Shown: positions 52,952 to 63,699, numbered from the stretch's first letter. The stretch is DNA of 64,000 nucleotides from Chitinophagaceae bacterium (GCA_004028795.1 SAIW01000009.1:1-64000), one strand, 5' to 3'. Notes: a model not told the origin generated them from the sequence alone. Numbers and translations are program-made.

Positions 52952-54283
52952 ATGAATAAATTTCTGAAACCCTCGTTGCCGTTGGCTTTGCTGTTTGGTG
53001 TAAGCAGCCTTTCTGCACAAACACCTAAAATTAAATTTGAGAAGTACACATTACCTAATGGTTTAAAAGTTATCCTTCATCAGGATAATTCTGCACCTGT
53101 TGTTGCGGTATCTGCATTGTATCATGTTGGCTCTAAAAATGAAGACACTGCTCATACAGGTTTTGCTCATTTTTTTGAACACTTAATGTTTGAAGGAAGT
53201 GATAATGTAAAACGTGGAGAATTTGATAAATACACTTCTAATGCTGGTGGCTATAACAATGCCAATACAACACAAGACCGCACTTACTATTTTGAATTAT
53301 TGCCAAGCAATCAATTCAAATTAGGGTTATGGTTAGAAAGTGAAAGAATGCTGCATGCAAAAATTGAAGATGTTGGTGTGAACACCCAAAAAGAAGTAGT
53401 GAAAGAGGAGAGAAGACAGCGTTTGGATAACCAGCCCTACGGAACCATCATCAGTGAAATTTTTAAAAGGGCATTTACTGTTACGCCCTATCATTGGGAT
53501 GTAATCGGCAGCATGCAACACTTAAGCAGTGCGAAGTTGAGCGACTTTACAGATTTTTATCATACGTTTTATGTGCCTAATAATTGTGTGTTAACTATTG
53601 CCGGAGATATTGATATTGCTGAAACAAAAAAACAAATTGAAGCATACTTTGCTTCTATTCCAACGGGTACTAAAACTATTCCGAGACCAACAGCTGTTGA
53701 ACCGCCTTTAGGGCACGAGGTAAGAGATGTTATTGAAGATAATATTCAATTGCCGGCAGTTATTCAGGCTTACCGTGCACCCAAACAAGGTAGCGAAGAA
53801 TATTATGCTTTTAATATTTTAAGCACCATTTTATCAGGTGGAAATTCTTCCCGCCTGAATAAAAAAATTGTTGATGAAAAACAATTAGCAATTCAATCAG
53901 GTGCTTTTAATTATGCCTTGGAAGATGCGGGTTTGTTTATTACTTACGGTATTGCCAATATGAATGTAAAACCGGAAATTTTAGAGTTGAATATTGATTC
54001 TGTTGTGAATGAAATAAAAACCAATTCGGTAAGTGAGAAAGAATTTCAAAAAGTTAAGAACCAAACAACAACAGCTTTTGTAACACGAAACTCAACAATG
54101 GAGGGTATTGCAGAAACCTTAGCTAATTACGAAGTTTACTTTGGCGATGCAGATTTAATTAATACAGAAATTAAAAAGTTTGATAAAGTAACCAGAGAAG
54201 ATGTATTAAATGTGGCCAGGAAATATTTGAATAAAGATAACCGTGTGGTATTGTATTATGTACCAAAAGGAACTAAAAAGTAA
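52952..54283 (+). CDS. M16 family zinc peptidase (catalytic partner)
   Basis: 443 residues. Signal peptide (SLSAQ), then the inverted zinc motif HFFEH in GFAHFFEHLMFEGSDN with a downstream Glu in KEVVKEERRQR. The second half is the inactive M16 domain typical of the family. Periplasmic peptidase; it precedes a second M16 protein by 70 bases on the same strand, probably forming a heterodimer as in bacterial two-gene M16 systems. Confidence 0.93.
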   Translation: MNKFLKPSLPLALLFGVSSLSAQTPKIKFEKYTLPNGLKVILHQDNSAPVVAVSALYHVGSKNEDTAHTGFAHFFEHLMFEGSDNVKRGEFDKYTSNAGGYNNANTTQDRTYYFELLPSNQFKLGLWLESERMLHAKIEDVGVNTQKEVVKEERRQRLDNQPYGTIISEIFKRAFTVTPYHWDVIGSMQHLSSAKLSDFTDFYHTFYVPNNCVLTIAGDIDIAETKKQIEAYFASIPTGTKTIPRPTAVEPPLGHEVRDVIEDNIQLPAVIQAYRAPKQGSEEYYAFNILSTILSGGNSSRLNKKIVDEKQLAIQSGAFNYALEDAGLFITYGIANMNVKPEILELNIDSVVNEIKTNSVSEKEFQKVKNQTTTAFVTRNSTMEGIAETLANYEVYFGDADLINTEIKKFDKVTREDVLNVARKYLNKDNRVVLYYVPKGTKK

Positions 54284-54296
54284 ATAGCGTTTATAA

Positions 54297-54350
54297 AGTA
54301 TAAATTAAAAATCAGTGTAATTCGATATAATTCGTGTAATCAAAAAAATA
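54297..54350. repeat. Word-like repeat between the M16 genes
   Basis: GTGTAATTCGATATAATTCG then TGTAATC: words TAATTCG and GTGTAAT are repeated directly before the next ATG. Confidence 0.45.
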
Positions 54351-54353
54351 ATC

Positions 54354-56411
54354 ATGAAAAAAATATTCCTCTATACATTATTCATAGTGCCTGTCGCTTT
54401 GTTTGCACAGGTTGACAGAACGAAAGCACCGAAACCGGGCCCTGCACCCGATATTAAAATTGGCAAGCCGGATACTTTCCGTTTAGCAAATGGGTTAAAA
54501 GTATTTGTTGTTCGAAATACCAAACTGCCAAGGGTTTCAGCTACTTTAACTATTGATAGAGAAGCTATTATTGAAGGAAATAAAGCAGGATTAACAGGAA
54601 TGGCCGGGCAATTATTACGCAGAGGTACAACCAAAATGAAAAAAGCAGAATTAGATGAAGCTATAGATTTTTTAGGAGCCAATATTTCAACATCAGCAAC
54701 AAGTGTCAGTGGTTCGTCGCTTACCAATAACTTCAGTAAAGTGGTTGCGTTAATGGCTGATATTGCTTTACGCCCTGCATTAGATAGTAACGAATTGGCA
54801 AAAATTCGCACACAAACTTTATCAGGCTTAGCACAGGCAAAAGATGATCCTAATACCATTGCAGAAAATGTATCTAATAAATTAATGTATGGCATCAATC
54901 ACCCTTATGGCGAAATTGAAACAGAAGCTACAGTAAAAAATGTTACGGTTGCAGACATTAAAAAATATTTTACTACTTACTGGAAACCCAATATTGCCTA
55001 TTTAATTTTTGTTGGAGATATTACTACTGAAGAAGCTAAAAAATTAGCAACAAATAATTTCGGTGCATGGCAAAAAGGTATTGTTTCAAAACCTGTTTAT
55101 AAAACACCTGTTCAGCCTGCAAAAACATTTATTGCTTTAGTTGACAGACCTGCATCAGTGCAAAGCGTTATTAGTATAGTTGCTCCTATTCAGTTAAAGC
55201 CCGGTGCTCCTGATGAAATACCATCAAGAGTTACAGCGAATTTATTGGGTGGCGGATCTTCTGCACGTTTGTATAAAAGCCTGCGTGAAAAATACGGCTT
55301 TACCTATGGAGCTTATGCATCTATTTCCAGTGATAAATTAGTTGGCAACTTTACTGCTAATGCTGCTGTTAGAAATGAAAAAACAGATAGTGCTATCGGG
55401 CAATTCCTTTATGAATTCAAGCAGATAAGAGACGAAGTTGCAGCTAAAGATGAAGTTGAATTAATTAAAAATGAAGTAAACGGAAGCTTTGCAAGAAGCT
55501 TAGAAAACCCGGGCACCATTGCAAGTTTTGCATTAAATGTTGCCCGCTACAATTTGCCTTCAGATTACTATCAAAATTATTTGAAAAATTTAGCAACTGT
55601 TGATGCAGCTAAAGTAAAAGCAATAGCTGATAAATATATTCCCGCAAATAACCTTACCATAGTTATTGTTGGCAACGCAAAAGAAATTGCAAAAGGCTTA
55701 GGAAAGTATGGCGAGATAAAATATTATGATGTAGAAGGCAACCCTGTTAAAGCACCAACAGAAAAGAAAGTAGATGCTTCTGTAACTGCTGAAAGTATTA
55801 TCAGCAAAGCCATTGCAGCGAGGGGTGGAGATAAATTGAAAGACATAAAAGATGTTGATATAACCGGTTCTTTAACCGTACAGGGAACAACCTTAGCGGT
55901 ATCGCAGAAATATGTGTTGCCAAATAATTTTGTACAAACTGTAAGCCTGCAGGGCATGGTCTTTCAAAAGCAAATGGCTAAAGCCGGCGTATACAGTGCA
56001 TCTCAACAAGGACAGGCTTTACCTGTTAGTGAAGATGATAAAGAAGAGTTAGACGAGGAAGCTGCTTTAATTGAAGAAGTTTATTACACAGCACATAATT
56101 ATACTTTTACATTAAAGGGTATAGAAGCAGTTGATGGTAAAGATGCTTATGCTGTGGAGGTTAAATCTTCAAAAGGCAGAGCTATTACTAACTATTATGA
56201 TGTTGCCACTGCATTAAAAGTAAAAACTGCTCAACAAAAAGAAATGCAGGGACAGAAATTTGTCATTCAAACTTCTTATCCTGAATATAAAACTTATAAT
56301 AGTGTACAAATACCAACACAGATTGTATTAGATCAAGGCGGACAAAAATTTTCTATAACTATTACAGAAGTAAAAGTAAATCAAGGGTTAAAAGCTGATG
56401 ATTGGAAGTAA
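54354..56411 (+). CDS. M16 family protein lacking the zinc motif (non-catalytic partner)
   Basis: 685 residues. Signal peptide ending in FAQ. Where the active partner has HxxEH this protein reads LTGMAGQLLRRGT, so it cannot bind zinc in the usual way. Later R/Y region VTANLLGGGSSARLYKSLREKYGFTYGAYA is characteristic of the non-catalytic chain, which shapes the closed chamber. A C-terminal addition of ~200 residues (from about 480) is beta-rich and unknown. Ends at a bidirectional terminator. Confidence 0.9.
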   Translation: MKKIFLYTLFIVPVALFAQVDRTKAPKPGPAPDIKIGKPDTFRLANGLKVFVVRNTKLPRVSATLTIDREAIIEGNKAGLTGMAGQLLRRGTTKMKKAELDEAIDFLGANISTSATSVSGSSLTNNFSKVVALMADIALRPALDSNELAKIRTQTLSGLAQAKDDPNTIAENVSNKLMYGINHPYGEIETEATVKNVTVADIKKYFTTYWKPNIAYLIFVGDITTEEAKKLATNNFGAWQKGIVSKPVYKTPVQPAKTFIALVDRPASVQSVISIVAPIQLKPGAPDEIPSRVTANLLGGGSSARLYKSLREKYGFTYGAYASISSDKLVGNFTANAAVRNEKTDSAIGQFLYEFKQIRDEVAAKDEVELIKNEVNGSFARSLENPGTIASFALNVARYNLPSDYYQNYLKNLATVDAAKVKAIADKYIPANNLTIVIVGNAKEIAKGLGKYGEIKYYDVEGNPVKAPTEKKVDASVTAESIISKAIAARGGDKLKDIKDVDITGSLTVQGTTLAVSQKYVLPNNFVQTVSLQGMVFQKQMAKAGVYSASQQGQALPVSEDDKEELDEEAALIEEVYYTAHNYTFTLKGIEAVDGKDAYAVEVKSSKGRAITNYYDVATALKVKTAQQKEMQGQKFVIQTSYPEYKTYNSVQIPTQIVLDQGGQKFSITITEVKVNQGLKADDWK

Positions 56412-56440
56412 AATGATAAAAATCATTTAAATAGAAAGAT

Positions 56441-56470
56441 AAAGCCCTTCAAATCGAAGGGCTTTATCTT
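56441..56470. terminator. Bidirectional terminator between the M16 and FadL-like genes
   Basis: AAAGCCCTTC-AAATC-GAAGGGCTTT perfect 10-bp stem with A/T-rich sides between convergent genes. Confidence 0.85.
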
Positions 56471-58006
56471 TTATAACTTAAATCCAAGCGTTACTGCAAA
56501 CTGTTGCCTGTTGCCTGTTTGTGTAGCAAATGTGTTAGGTTTATCATTTAATCTGTAAGGAAAGTTTACATCGTTAATTATTGTGTAAGCATAAGTAACA
56601 TCAATAAACATTCCGTGATTTCTGTAACCGATGCCTGTACTTGGTATTAATCTGTAAGCTTTTAAATAATCGTCTGCATAAGGGCTTCCGTAGTAAGCAA
56701 TGCCTAAGCGAAACATCCAGGGGTCAAACTTTAATTCACCTCCCAGGCGAAAATTAAAATTGCTTTTTAAATAATTTTTTACTCCATCGTTAGCAGCAGT
56801 ATAATAATTTTTCGCAATATCGTTTTGAGCATTTAAAGGTCTGAATCTTGCACCGCCGTAATTCACAAACTCAACATCGGCACTTATAAAGGCACGTTGT
56901 TTTTTAGTATTCATAATTTCTCTGAAAACATAGCTGGCACTGGCTATTAAACGTAACGGCGTTTGAATGGTATAACTTCTGGTACCCGGGTTACCACTGT
57001 TTAAATTATCACTACTTTCTTTTATAGTATGAGCATAGTTTTCTGTATTGGTTTCCATCCAGCTTCTTATTTCATCTTTAAAAGTGATGAGCTGCGGAGT
57101 ATGAATAGCAAAACCTAAACGCCAGAATTCTTTCGGCTTATAAATAAAGCCGAGTTTAGCTCCTACACCAACACCGTTAGATTTATTTACTTCATGATAT
57201 TTAAAATAAGCAAAATCGTTATTGGGATTATTGGTAGCATCTGTTTCACTGTAATAAAAATCCCGGCTGTAAGAAACTATAGGGACAGTGATGCTTCCAC
57301 CAATATATAATCTGTCTTGCATATTCCTTGCGAAACCAATGGCAATTTCATGATAGCCCCCTTTGGTATCTTCATTATACACTTGATTAACGCCTGTTGA
57401 AATAGGTACCAAGCTTTGATAACCTGCAACACTTCCGCCAGGTCCTCTGATCGTATCAATTAAATAAGTTCTGAAAGCTAATGAAGAACCGAAAATATAG
57501 TTGCTTAATGCTGCGTTGGTATCTGCTCTGTCTCTAACCAACTCTTCTAAGTACTGTTCTGAAAATGAACTGAAATTATTAAAGCCTTTATATTGAATGT
57601 GGTTGTTATAGCTTGCCAATTGATTTACTGATAAAGCAAAGGCATCACTTTTCCAACCTTTAGGATTGTTATGATTTGTCCACCCTAAAATAATACCGCT
57701 GGCACCATATTGAAAAGCATTTTTTTTATCAGTGGTATCTGTGCCTCTGAAATTAAACGAGTTGTTATTAAAATTAAAACCGGGCGATAAAACCAATTCT
57801 TTTGTTTTGTACAAACCAATACCTGCCGGGTTTATATGGTTAGCAGTAATATCTCCGCCTAAAGAACCCATTACACCACCAACCGCCATATTTCTGGCGG
57901 TACCGTTTTGCGTAAACCATGCGGTTCTTAATGCATCATCAGGTGTTTGAGCTGATGCAGTAAATATTATTATGATAGAAAATAATAAGAGTAAATTTTT
58001 TTGCAT
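56471..58006 (-). CDS. OmpP1/FadL-like outer membrane transporter
   Basis: 511 residues. Signal peptide (TASAQ), an N-terminal hatch-like segment with TARNMAVGGVMGSLGGDITANHINPAGIGLY typical of the FadL/TodX family, then beta-strands to a Phe/Leu end (AVTLGFKL). These 14-stranded barrels take up hydrophobic compounds. It lies just downstream of a lipoprotein gene on the same strand. Confidence 0.85.
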   Translation of the reverse strand: MQKNLLLLFSIIIIFTASAQTPDDALRTAWFTQNGTARNMAVGGVMGSLGGDITANHINPAGIGLYKTKELVLSPGFNFNNNSFNFRGTDTTDKKNAFQYGASGIILGWTNHNNPKGWKSDAFALSVNQLASYNNHIQYKGFNNFSSFSEQYLEELVRDRADTNAALSNYIFGSSLAFRTYLIDTIRGPGGSVAGYQSLVPISTGVNQVYNEDTKGGYHEIAIGFARNMQDRLYIGGSITVPIVSYSRDFYYSETDATNNPNNDFAYFKYHEVNKSNGVGVGAKLGFIYKPKEFWRLGFAIHTPQLITFKDEIRSWMETNTENYAHTIKESSDNLNSGNPGTRSYTIQTPLRLIASASYVFREIMNTKKQRAFISADVEFVNYGGARFRPLNAQNDIAKNYYTAANDGVKNYLKSNFNFRLGGELKFDPWMFRLGIAYYGSPYADDYLKAYRLIPSTGIGYRNHGMFIDVTYAYTIINDVNFPYRLNDKPNTFATQTGNRQQFAVTLGFKL

Positions 58007-58068
58007 ACATAAAGATTTAGGATGAATGCAGGTGCAATCACTATTAAATTAATTTCAACAAATAAATT

Positions 58069-58836
58069 TTATTGCCTGGTAGCTCTTGGTGTACTGCTAC
58101 TGCTTCCTGTACTTCCGTAACCACCGCTACTGCCACCCGCACTGCTGCTGGGTGCCGGTGTTGAAGAAGACGTATTAGTTGAAGGAGTGTATGTTCTTGC
58201 TGGCCTTTCCCAACTTGAATTGGAAGATGTGTTAGAACCATTGTTTGAAGATGAACTGAATACCTGTTTAACCAAAGAACCAAAACTACCTCCGTTATTA
58301 TTGCTGTTGTTGTAACCCAATTTTGAATTATAGTAGTTTGAGTTATTATAGTTACTGTTTTTATAAGCTGTTAAATAACTGCCACTGTTATTGCCAACAT
58401 TTGTTTTAGGATTTTTATAACCTATAACATAATTAACAGGACTTGGTCTGTAATAACCATACCAACCACCGCAATAAAAAATATTACCGTTGTAAAAATT
58501 ATAAGTGTAACCGTAAGTGTACCTGTTCCATAAATCAAGACGGCTTGGGGCACAGGAACTAAAATCATAACGGCTATCGTACCAGTAAGCATAATCATCA
58601 ATACTACCCCATACATTGTAGTTATGAACTTTCATTCTTAAATACCTGTCGTCGTTACTGCTAACATAGTTTTCGTAACGATCGTTTTGTTTATTTGTTT
58701 TTGCTGTTTCTTTTTCTTCAATGCCTGTGGCAGGTGAATAATAAACATCATCCGGTGTTTGAGTAGATTTATAAGCAGTAGAACAACTACTTAAAATAAG
58801 CACTGTAGAAATAATGGGTAAAATTTTGTGTTTCAT
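58069..58836 (-). CDS. Tyr/Asn/Ser-rich lipoprotein
   Basis: 255 residues. Lipobox ILSSCST at the N-terminus. Middle part is rich in Tyr, Trp and Asn (WYDSRYDFSSCAPSRL, YGYTYNFYNGNIFYCGGWYG) with several Cys; the end is a Ser/Thr/Pro/Gly low-complexity tail. Such lipoproteins of unknown function often precede OmpP1/FadL-like genes in Bacteroidota, as here. Confidence 0.68.
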   Translation of the reverse strand: MKHKILPIISTVLILSSCSTAYKSTQTPDDVYYSPATGIEEKETAKTNKQNDRYENYVSSNDDRYLRMKVHNYNVWGSIDDYAYWYDSRYDFSSCAPSRLDLWNRYTYGYTYNFYNGNIFYCGGWYGYYRPSPVNYVIGYKNPKTNVGNNSGSYLTAYKNSNYNNSNYYNSKLGYNNSNNNGGSFGSLVKQVFSSSSNNGSNTSSNSSWERPARTYTPSTNTSSSTPAPSSSAGGSSGGYGSTGSSSSTPRATRQ

Positions 58837-58998
58837 GCCACAAGGTTTAAGAAGTTAATTAATGTGAAGTTACATACATTTGTCGCAATCGTTACTATAC
58901 TTTTTTAATAGCAAAAATTTTACCGTAGTATGGGCGAACGCTTGTTAGTTTGTTAAATAAAAGTAAAAGTTTGCAAATTTGCTGCCAAAAGATAAGAA

Positions 58999-59050
58999 CG
59001 TATAAGTGTGCGACGCAATAGAAGCCGATTTAAGTACCGGCGTTGATAAC
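58999..59050 (+). repeat. Dispersed repeat, copy upstream of proS
   Basis: CGTATAAGTGTGCGACGCAA then TAGAAGCCG and ACCGGCGTTGATAACA. Core matches the pyrG and comA copies with few changes; it ends 18 bases before the proS ATG at 59068. Confidence 0.6.
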
Positions 59051-59067
59051 AAAAATATTTTTATAAA

Positions 59068-60546
59068 ATGGGCAAAGAAATTACTTCTCGTTCTCAGGAT
59101 TACTCTCAGTGGTACAATGATTTGATTTTGAAATCTCAATTGGCAGATTACAGTGCAGTTAGGGGTTGTATGGTTATTAAGCCTTACGGTTTTGCTTTAT
59201 GGGAAAATATGCGTGATGTTTTAGACAGAATGTTTAAAGAAACCGGGCATGTTAATGCATACTTTCCTTTGTTTGTACCCAAAAGTTTGTTTGAAGCTGA
59301 AGAAAAAAATGCAGAAGGCTTTGCGAAAGAATGTGCTGTAGTTACGCATTACCGTTTAAAGACAGACCCCGATAAAAAAGGTAAATTAATTGTTGACCCT
59401 GAGGCTAAGCTGGAAGAAGAATTGGTGGTTCGCCCAACCAGTGAGGCTATTATCTGGAATACTTATAAAACTTGGATACAGTCTTACAGAGATTTGCCTT
59501 TGTTAATTAATCAATGGGCAAACGTAGTTCGCTGGGAAATGCGTACCCGTTTATTTTTACGTACCGCAGAGTTTTTATGGCAGGAAGGCCATACGGCACA
59601 TGCTACCAAAGAAGAAGCAATTGAAGAAACAAAAAAGATGCTGGATGTATATGCAGACTTTGTAGAAAATTATATGGCGGTACCGGTTATAAAAGGAGTT
59701 AAAACACCGAATGAACGTTTTGCGGGTGCAGAAGATACCTATTGCATTGAAGCTTTAATGCAGGATGGTAAAGCATTGCAGGCAGGGACATCACATTTTT
59801 TAGGTCAGAATTTTGCAAAAGCTTTTGATGTTAAGTTTAGTGATAAAACCAATAAATTGGATTATGTGTGGGCAACAAGTTGGGGCGTAAGTACCAGATT
59901 AATTGGTGGTTTGGTAATGGCACACAGCGATGATGATGGATTGATATTGCCTCCGCGTATTGCCCCTTTGCAGGTGGTTATTGTGCCTATTTATAAAGGC
60001 GATGAGGAAAAGGGAATGATTAATAATAAAGTACATGAACTTTTAAAACAGTTTAAGGAATTAGGTATTCGCATAAAATATGATGATAATGATAATGCTA
60101 GACCGGGCTGGAAATTTGCTGAGTATGAAATGAAAGGTGTGCCTGTAAGAATTGCCATTGGTGCAAGAGACTTGGCTAATAATGTTGTTGAAGTTGCAAG
60201 AAGAGATACCAAACAAAAATCATCAGTAAATATTAATGGGTTAGCATTTTATATTAAAGAGTTGTTGGAAGAAATTCAACTGCATATGTTTAATACTGCA
60301 AAACAGTTTAGAGATGAACATATTACTAAAGTTGATAACTGGGATGAGTTTGTAAATGTATTAGATACCAAAGCCGGCTTTGTTGCTGCACATTGGGATG
60401 GTACTGCTGAAACAGAAGATAAGATTAAAGAATTAACCAAAGCAACCATACGTTGTATTCCTTTAAATAATGAAGAGAAGAGTGGCAGTTGTATTTTAAC
60501 CGGAAAGCCAAGTAAAGAAAGAGTTTTGTTTGCAAGAGCTTATTAA
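59068..60546 (+). CDS. proS: Prolyl-tRNA synthetase (short, archaeal/eukaryote-like type)
   Basis: 492 residues, the type without the bacterial editing insert. Class II motifs: [34 protein letters not shown], the motif 2 region [24 protein letters not shown], and [18 protein letters not shown]. Charges tRNA-Pro. The upstream 230 bases contain the dispersed repeat; no Shine-Dalgarno sequence. Confidence 0.97.
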   Translation: MGKEITSRSQDYSQWYNDLILKSQLADYSAVRGCMVIKPYGFALWENMRDVLDRMFKETGHVNAYFPLFVPKSLFEAEEKNAEGFAKECAVVTHYRLKTDPDKKGKLIVDPEAKLEEELVVRPTSEAIIWNTYKTWIQSYRDLPLLINQWANVVRWEMRTRLFLRTAEFLWQEGHTAHATKEEAIEETKKMLDVYADFVENYMAVPVIKGVKTPNERFAGAEDTYCIEALMQDGKALQAGTSHFLGQNFAKAFDVKFSDKTNKLDYVWATSWGVSTRLIGGLVMAHSDDDGLILPPRIAPLQVVIVPIYKGDEEKGMINNKVHELLKQFKELGIRIKYDDNDNARPGWKFAEYEMKGVPVRIAIGARDLANNVVEVARRDTKQKSSVNINGLAFYIKELLEEIQLHMFNTAKQFRDEHITKVDNWDEFVNVLDTKAGFVAAHWDGTAETEDKIKELTKATIRCIPLNNEEKSGSCILTGKPSKERVLFARAY

Positions 60547-60558
60547 AGTAATAAATGT

Positions 60559-60584
60559 AGCCTCGAAAAAAATCGGGGCTCTTC
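60559..60584 (+). terminator. Terminator after proS
   Basis: AGCCTCGA/TCGGGGCT imperfect stem with an A-rich loop, followed by CTTC; weak T-run. Confidence 0.5.
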
Positions 60585-60639
60585 ATTGCGTATAAGAAAG
60601 TAATGATTATTTTCAGGCATAAACTCTAAATATAAACTT

Positions 60640-61098
60640 ATGGAACAAGAAAATGTTTTGGCTGACTTAACTGTAGATGCAGCAGCATCGGAAGAACTTA
60701 AGAGCTTTGCTAAATGGGCAAAATTTTTAAGTATTATAGGATTTATTTTATGTGGGCTATTTGTAATTGTGGGCATGTTTGCCGGAACAATTTTTTCAAG
60801 CATTGCCACAATAAACAGAAGTATGTATAGAGATGCATCGGTAACTTCCGGATTGGGATTTGTTATGACGTTTGTTTATATATGTATAGCTGTAGTTTAT
60901 TTCTTTCCTACTTTATATTTATTTCAATCATCTGTTAAACTGAAAACTGCTCTTGAATCAGCCAGTCAGGAATTATTTGTTATGGGCTTGGCAAAACTTA
61001 AAGCATGTTTTAGGTTTTGGGGCATCATAACTATTATTATTTTAAGTATTTATGCCTTATTTTTTTTAATAGCTATTTTAACTTTTTCAAGATTATAA
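60640..61098 (+). CDS. DUF5362 membrane protein
   Basis: 152 residues. An acidic start (MEQENVLADLTVD), then helices around residues 27-50, 75-98 and 127-148. The FAKWAKFLSIIGFILCGLF stretch and the region FQSSVKLKTALESASQELF fit DUF5362. Function unknown. Convergent with the RDD gene two bases away. Confidence 0.75.
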   Translation: MEQENVLADLTVDAAASEELKSFAKWAKFLSIIGFILCGLFVIVGMFAGTIFSSIATINRSMYRDASVTSGLGFVMTFVYICIAVVYFFPTLYLFQSSVKLKTALESASQELFVMGLAKLKACFRFWGIITIIILSIYALFFLIAILTFSRL

Positions 61099-61100
61099 TT

Positions 61101-61874
61101 TTATTTAGTAGTTAAATAATTGTAGTCTGAAACGATTGTATTAAGAAAATAATAAGGATCATCCCCTGCTTCTGCATTAATCACAGGCTGAATTTTAAAA
61201 GCTATATTCCAAAGATTTTCATAACGATTATTTTTTTCTGCAACTTTTAATGCGTTCTTTATTATGCTGATATCTCTATCACTTAATTTGATAGCGTTAT
61301 CATATTTCACTTTATAGTTTTTGTCTTCTATTTCTATGAAAATAGTATCGGTAATTGCGGTTTTAGGCTTAAGCCTTATCACAACTGTATTAGCCAAAAT
61401 ATCGCCAATGCGTTGTTCTTTTTTTGAACTTACCATGTAAATAATACTAACAATATTGGCTATCAGAAAAACGCTTGAATAAACCCAGCCTAAGTAAATT
61501 CCGAAAAAAATGATGGTAATAAAACCTAAATCAATCAGCCTGAAAATCCATCTGTTTAAATATTGTATATAAGTTGGTTTATAACCTTCAAGACTTATTA
61601 CTTTAATCTTTAAAATCTTTTTTCCCGGTGTTTGCCCATTCATCAATAATTCAAATAACAAAAAATAAAATAGTAACGGAAGAAAGATGCACAATCTGTA
61701 AATTAACTGTAAAGCTTCGTTATGAAAATTAGGGTTAAATAAATTTCCGACGGTATATAAAAATGCCAGCCTTATGGCAAAGTCTATTAACCAAGCCAAC
61801 AGGCGTTTATCAACTCCCGCTAATTCAAAATTAATATCAACGTTAACAAACGTATTTACAGGTACTGTTGCCAT
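61101..61874 (-). CDS. RDD family membrane protein
   Basis: 257 residues. GVDKRLLAWLIDFAIRLAF, NGQTPGKKILKIKVISLEG and IGDILANTVVIRL are the Arg-Asp-containing signatures of the RDD family, with about four membrane helices and a ~90-residue soluble tail. It is divergent from the SpoIIM-like operon with 56 bases between starts, so likely shares a regulatory region. RDD proteins may be transporters (some are Na+/H+ antiporters). Confidence 0.88.
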   Translation of the reverse strand: MATVPVNTFVNVDINFELAGVDKRLLAWLIDFAIRLAFLYTVGNLFNPNFHNEALQLIYRLCIFLPLLFYFLLFELLMNGQTPGKKILKIKVISLEGYKPTYIQYLNRWIFRLIDLGFITIIFFGIYLGWVYSSVFLIANIVSIIYMVSSKKEQRIGDILANTVVIRLKPKTAITDTIFIEIEDKNYKVKYDNAIKLSDRDISIIKNALKVAEKNNRYENLWNIAFKIQPVINAEAGDDPYYFLNTIVSDYNYLTTK

Positions 61875-61930
61875 GAAATGAAAATAATATTTTTTGTTGA
61901 GAGCAAATAAATAATATCTTGTATTTGTTT

Positions 61931-62923
61931 ATGAGAGAAACGCTGTTTATTAAGAAAAATAAAGATAAGTGGGAAGCATTTGATGCTGAAAATTCAATTG
62001 ACCCTGATGAATTAAGCTATAAGTACACGCAGGTACTTGATGATTTAGCTTATGCCAAAACTTTTTATCCAAAGTCTAAAACAGCCCAATACCTTAATGA
62101 AAGAGCAGTAAAATTTTATAACAATATTTATTCCCGCCGTAAAGAAAGAATATCGGCCCTCTTTAATTTTTTTAAAACAGATTTACCGATAGCTATTCGC
62201 CAAAACCATAAGCAGCTTTTGTACGCATTAATTTTTTTCATGCTTTTTGTTTTAATAGGAGTAGTAAGTGCTATATATGAAAGCGGTTTTTTAAAAGTAA
62301 TAGTCGGGGATAGTTATATAGAGATGACTAAAGCCAACATCCAGAAAGGAGACCCTTTTGGGGTATATAAAGACGGAAATCATTTTGTAATGTTCCTACG
62401 GATATCATTGAACAATATTTTAATTACTATTCTGTTAGATTATGCTACCGGTGTTTTATTCGGTGTAGGTACATTGTATAGTTTAATGGTTAACGGCGTT
62501 ATGCTTGGCTCTTTTCAATATTTCTTTTTTGAATATGGCTGGGGATGGCAATCTATTTTAGTAATCTGGATACATGGTACATTAGAAATATCTGCTATTG
62601 TAATTGCAGGCGGGGCGGGGCTTACGCTGGGTAATAGTATTTTATTTCCGGGTACTTTAAAGCGAATGCAATCGCTCCAGAAAGGTGCGGAGCGTTCTGC
62701 TAAAATTTTAGTAATGACGATTATTATGCTTTTAGTTGCAGCATGGTTAGAAAGCTATGTTACACACCTTTCAAGCAATTATTTTGATAAAGAAGCCAAC
62801 CAGATAGAGCTTCCTGTTTGGGGTAGTGCGTTAATACTACTTGCTTCTTTAAGTTTTGTATTATGGTATTTTATTTTTTATCCTTTGGCTGTTGAACGTA
62901 AATTAAAAAAAGCAGCAGCATGA
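61931..62923 (+). CDS. Stage II sporulation protein M-like membrane protein
   Basis: 330 residues from the ATG at 61931 (MRETLFIKKNKDKWEAF). N-terminal helical soluble part, then 6 or so membrane helices with NNILITILLDYATGVLFGVGT, LMVNGVMLGSF and WIHGTLEISAIVIAGGAG, typical of the SpoIIM/DUF95 family found in non-sporulating Bacteroidota. Its last codon overlaps the next start (ATGA), so the genes are translationally coupled. Confidence 0.9.
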   Translation: MRETLFIKKNKDKWEAFDAENSIDPDELSYKYTQVLDDLAYAKTFYPKSKTAQYLNERAVKFYNNIYSRRKERISALFNFFKTDLPIAIRQNHKQLLYALIFFMLFVLIGVVSAIYESGFLKVIVGDSYIEMTKANIQKGDPFGVYKDGNHFVMFLRISLNNILITILLDYATGVLFGVGTLYSLMVNGVMLGSFQYFFFEYGWGWQSILVIWIHGTLEISAIVIAGGAGLTLGNSILFPGTLKRMQSLQKGAERSAKILVMTIIMLLVAAWLESYVTHLSSNYFDKEANQIELPVWGSALILLASLSFVLWYFIFYPLAVERKLKKAAA

Positions 62924-63699
62924 GTGTATTAAGAAACTGCATTATTTCTCTTGCTATTTTCTGTTGCACAAAAATCAATGCTCAGTCAACAGATACTTTA
63001 TCTAATCATTATAGTGATGTTGATACATTAATTGAAGATTCTGTAGTTCCTTCTAAAGAGCAACATAAGTACAATGCAGATACTTCTTCAGAAAAAAAAT
63101 ATATACGTATGTATATAGATGAAGAGAAATTGGAAGCTTTAAAAAAGAAGAAAGATTTTCAATATCCTGATATAGAAAATGATAGCTCATACAATAGTGA
63201 AGAGTTATTTAAAAGGCCTGCCAAACAAAAAACAAGAACAATTCCTGCAATTGATGGCTCAGTATTGTTATGGATAGTTTTAGGTGTAGCTATTGTTATA
63301 ATTGTTCTTCAGTTTTCAGGAATTAGTTTAAGGCAAATATTTTCTCCGGCATCTCTGAAACAAGCAGGTTTGAATGATGGATTAACTGAAAATATTCACG
63401 ATATTTCTTTTGATGAAGCAATAAGCAAAGCCTTGGCTGATAAGCATTTTTCATTGGCAATACGATTAATGTATTTGCAAAATTTAAAAATATTAGCTGA
63501 TACTAACAGAATAAAGTGGAACGAACATAAAACCAATTGGCAATATGTTAATGAGCTTGCGGGAACAACACTGCAAAACGGGTTAAGAAGAACTACATAC
63601 ATTTTTGAATATGTGCAGTACGGTAAGGTTATTATTGAAGAAACAAAATTCAATCAACTGCAAAATATTTTTAAGCAGTTTAAAGAATCTATAATTTGA
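62920..63699 (+). CDS. DUF4129 domain protein
   Basis: 259 residues. Signal peptide (INAQ), a disordered charged part, one membrane helix (VLLWIVLGVAIVIIVLQFSG), and a C-terminal cytoplasmic DUF4129 region (FDEAISKALADKHFSLAIRLMYL, KTNWQYVNEL, EYVQYGKVI). Overlaps its upstream and downstream neighbours by four bases each. Family members sit in MoxR/DUF58 operons; no function known. Confidence 0.88.
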   Translation: MSVLRNCIISLAIFCCTKINAQSTDTLSNHYSDVDTLIEDSVVPSKEQHKYNADTSSEKKYIRMYIDEEKLEALKKKKDFQYPDIENDSSYNSEELFKRPAKQKTRTIPAIDGSVLLWIVLGVAIVIIVLQFSGISLRQIFSPASLKQAGLNDGLTENIHDISFDEAISKALADKHFSLAIRLMYLQNLKILADTNRIKWNEHKTNWQYVNELAGTTLQNGLRRTTYIFEYVQYGKVIIEETKFNQLQNIFKQFKESII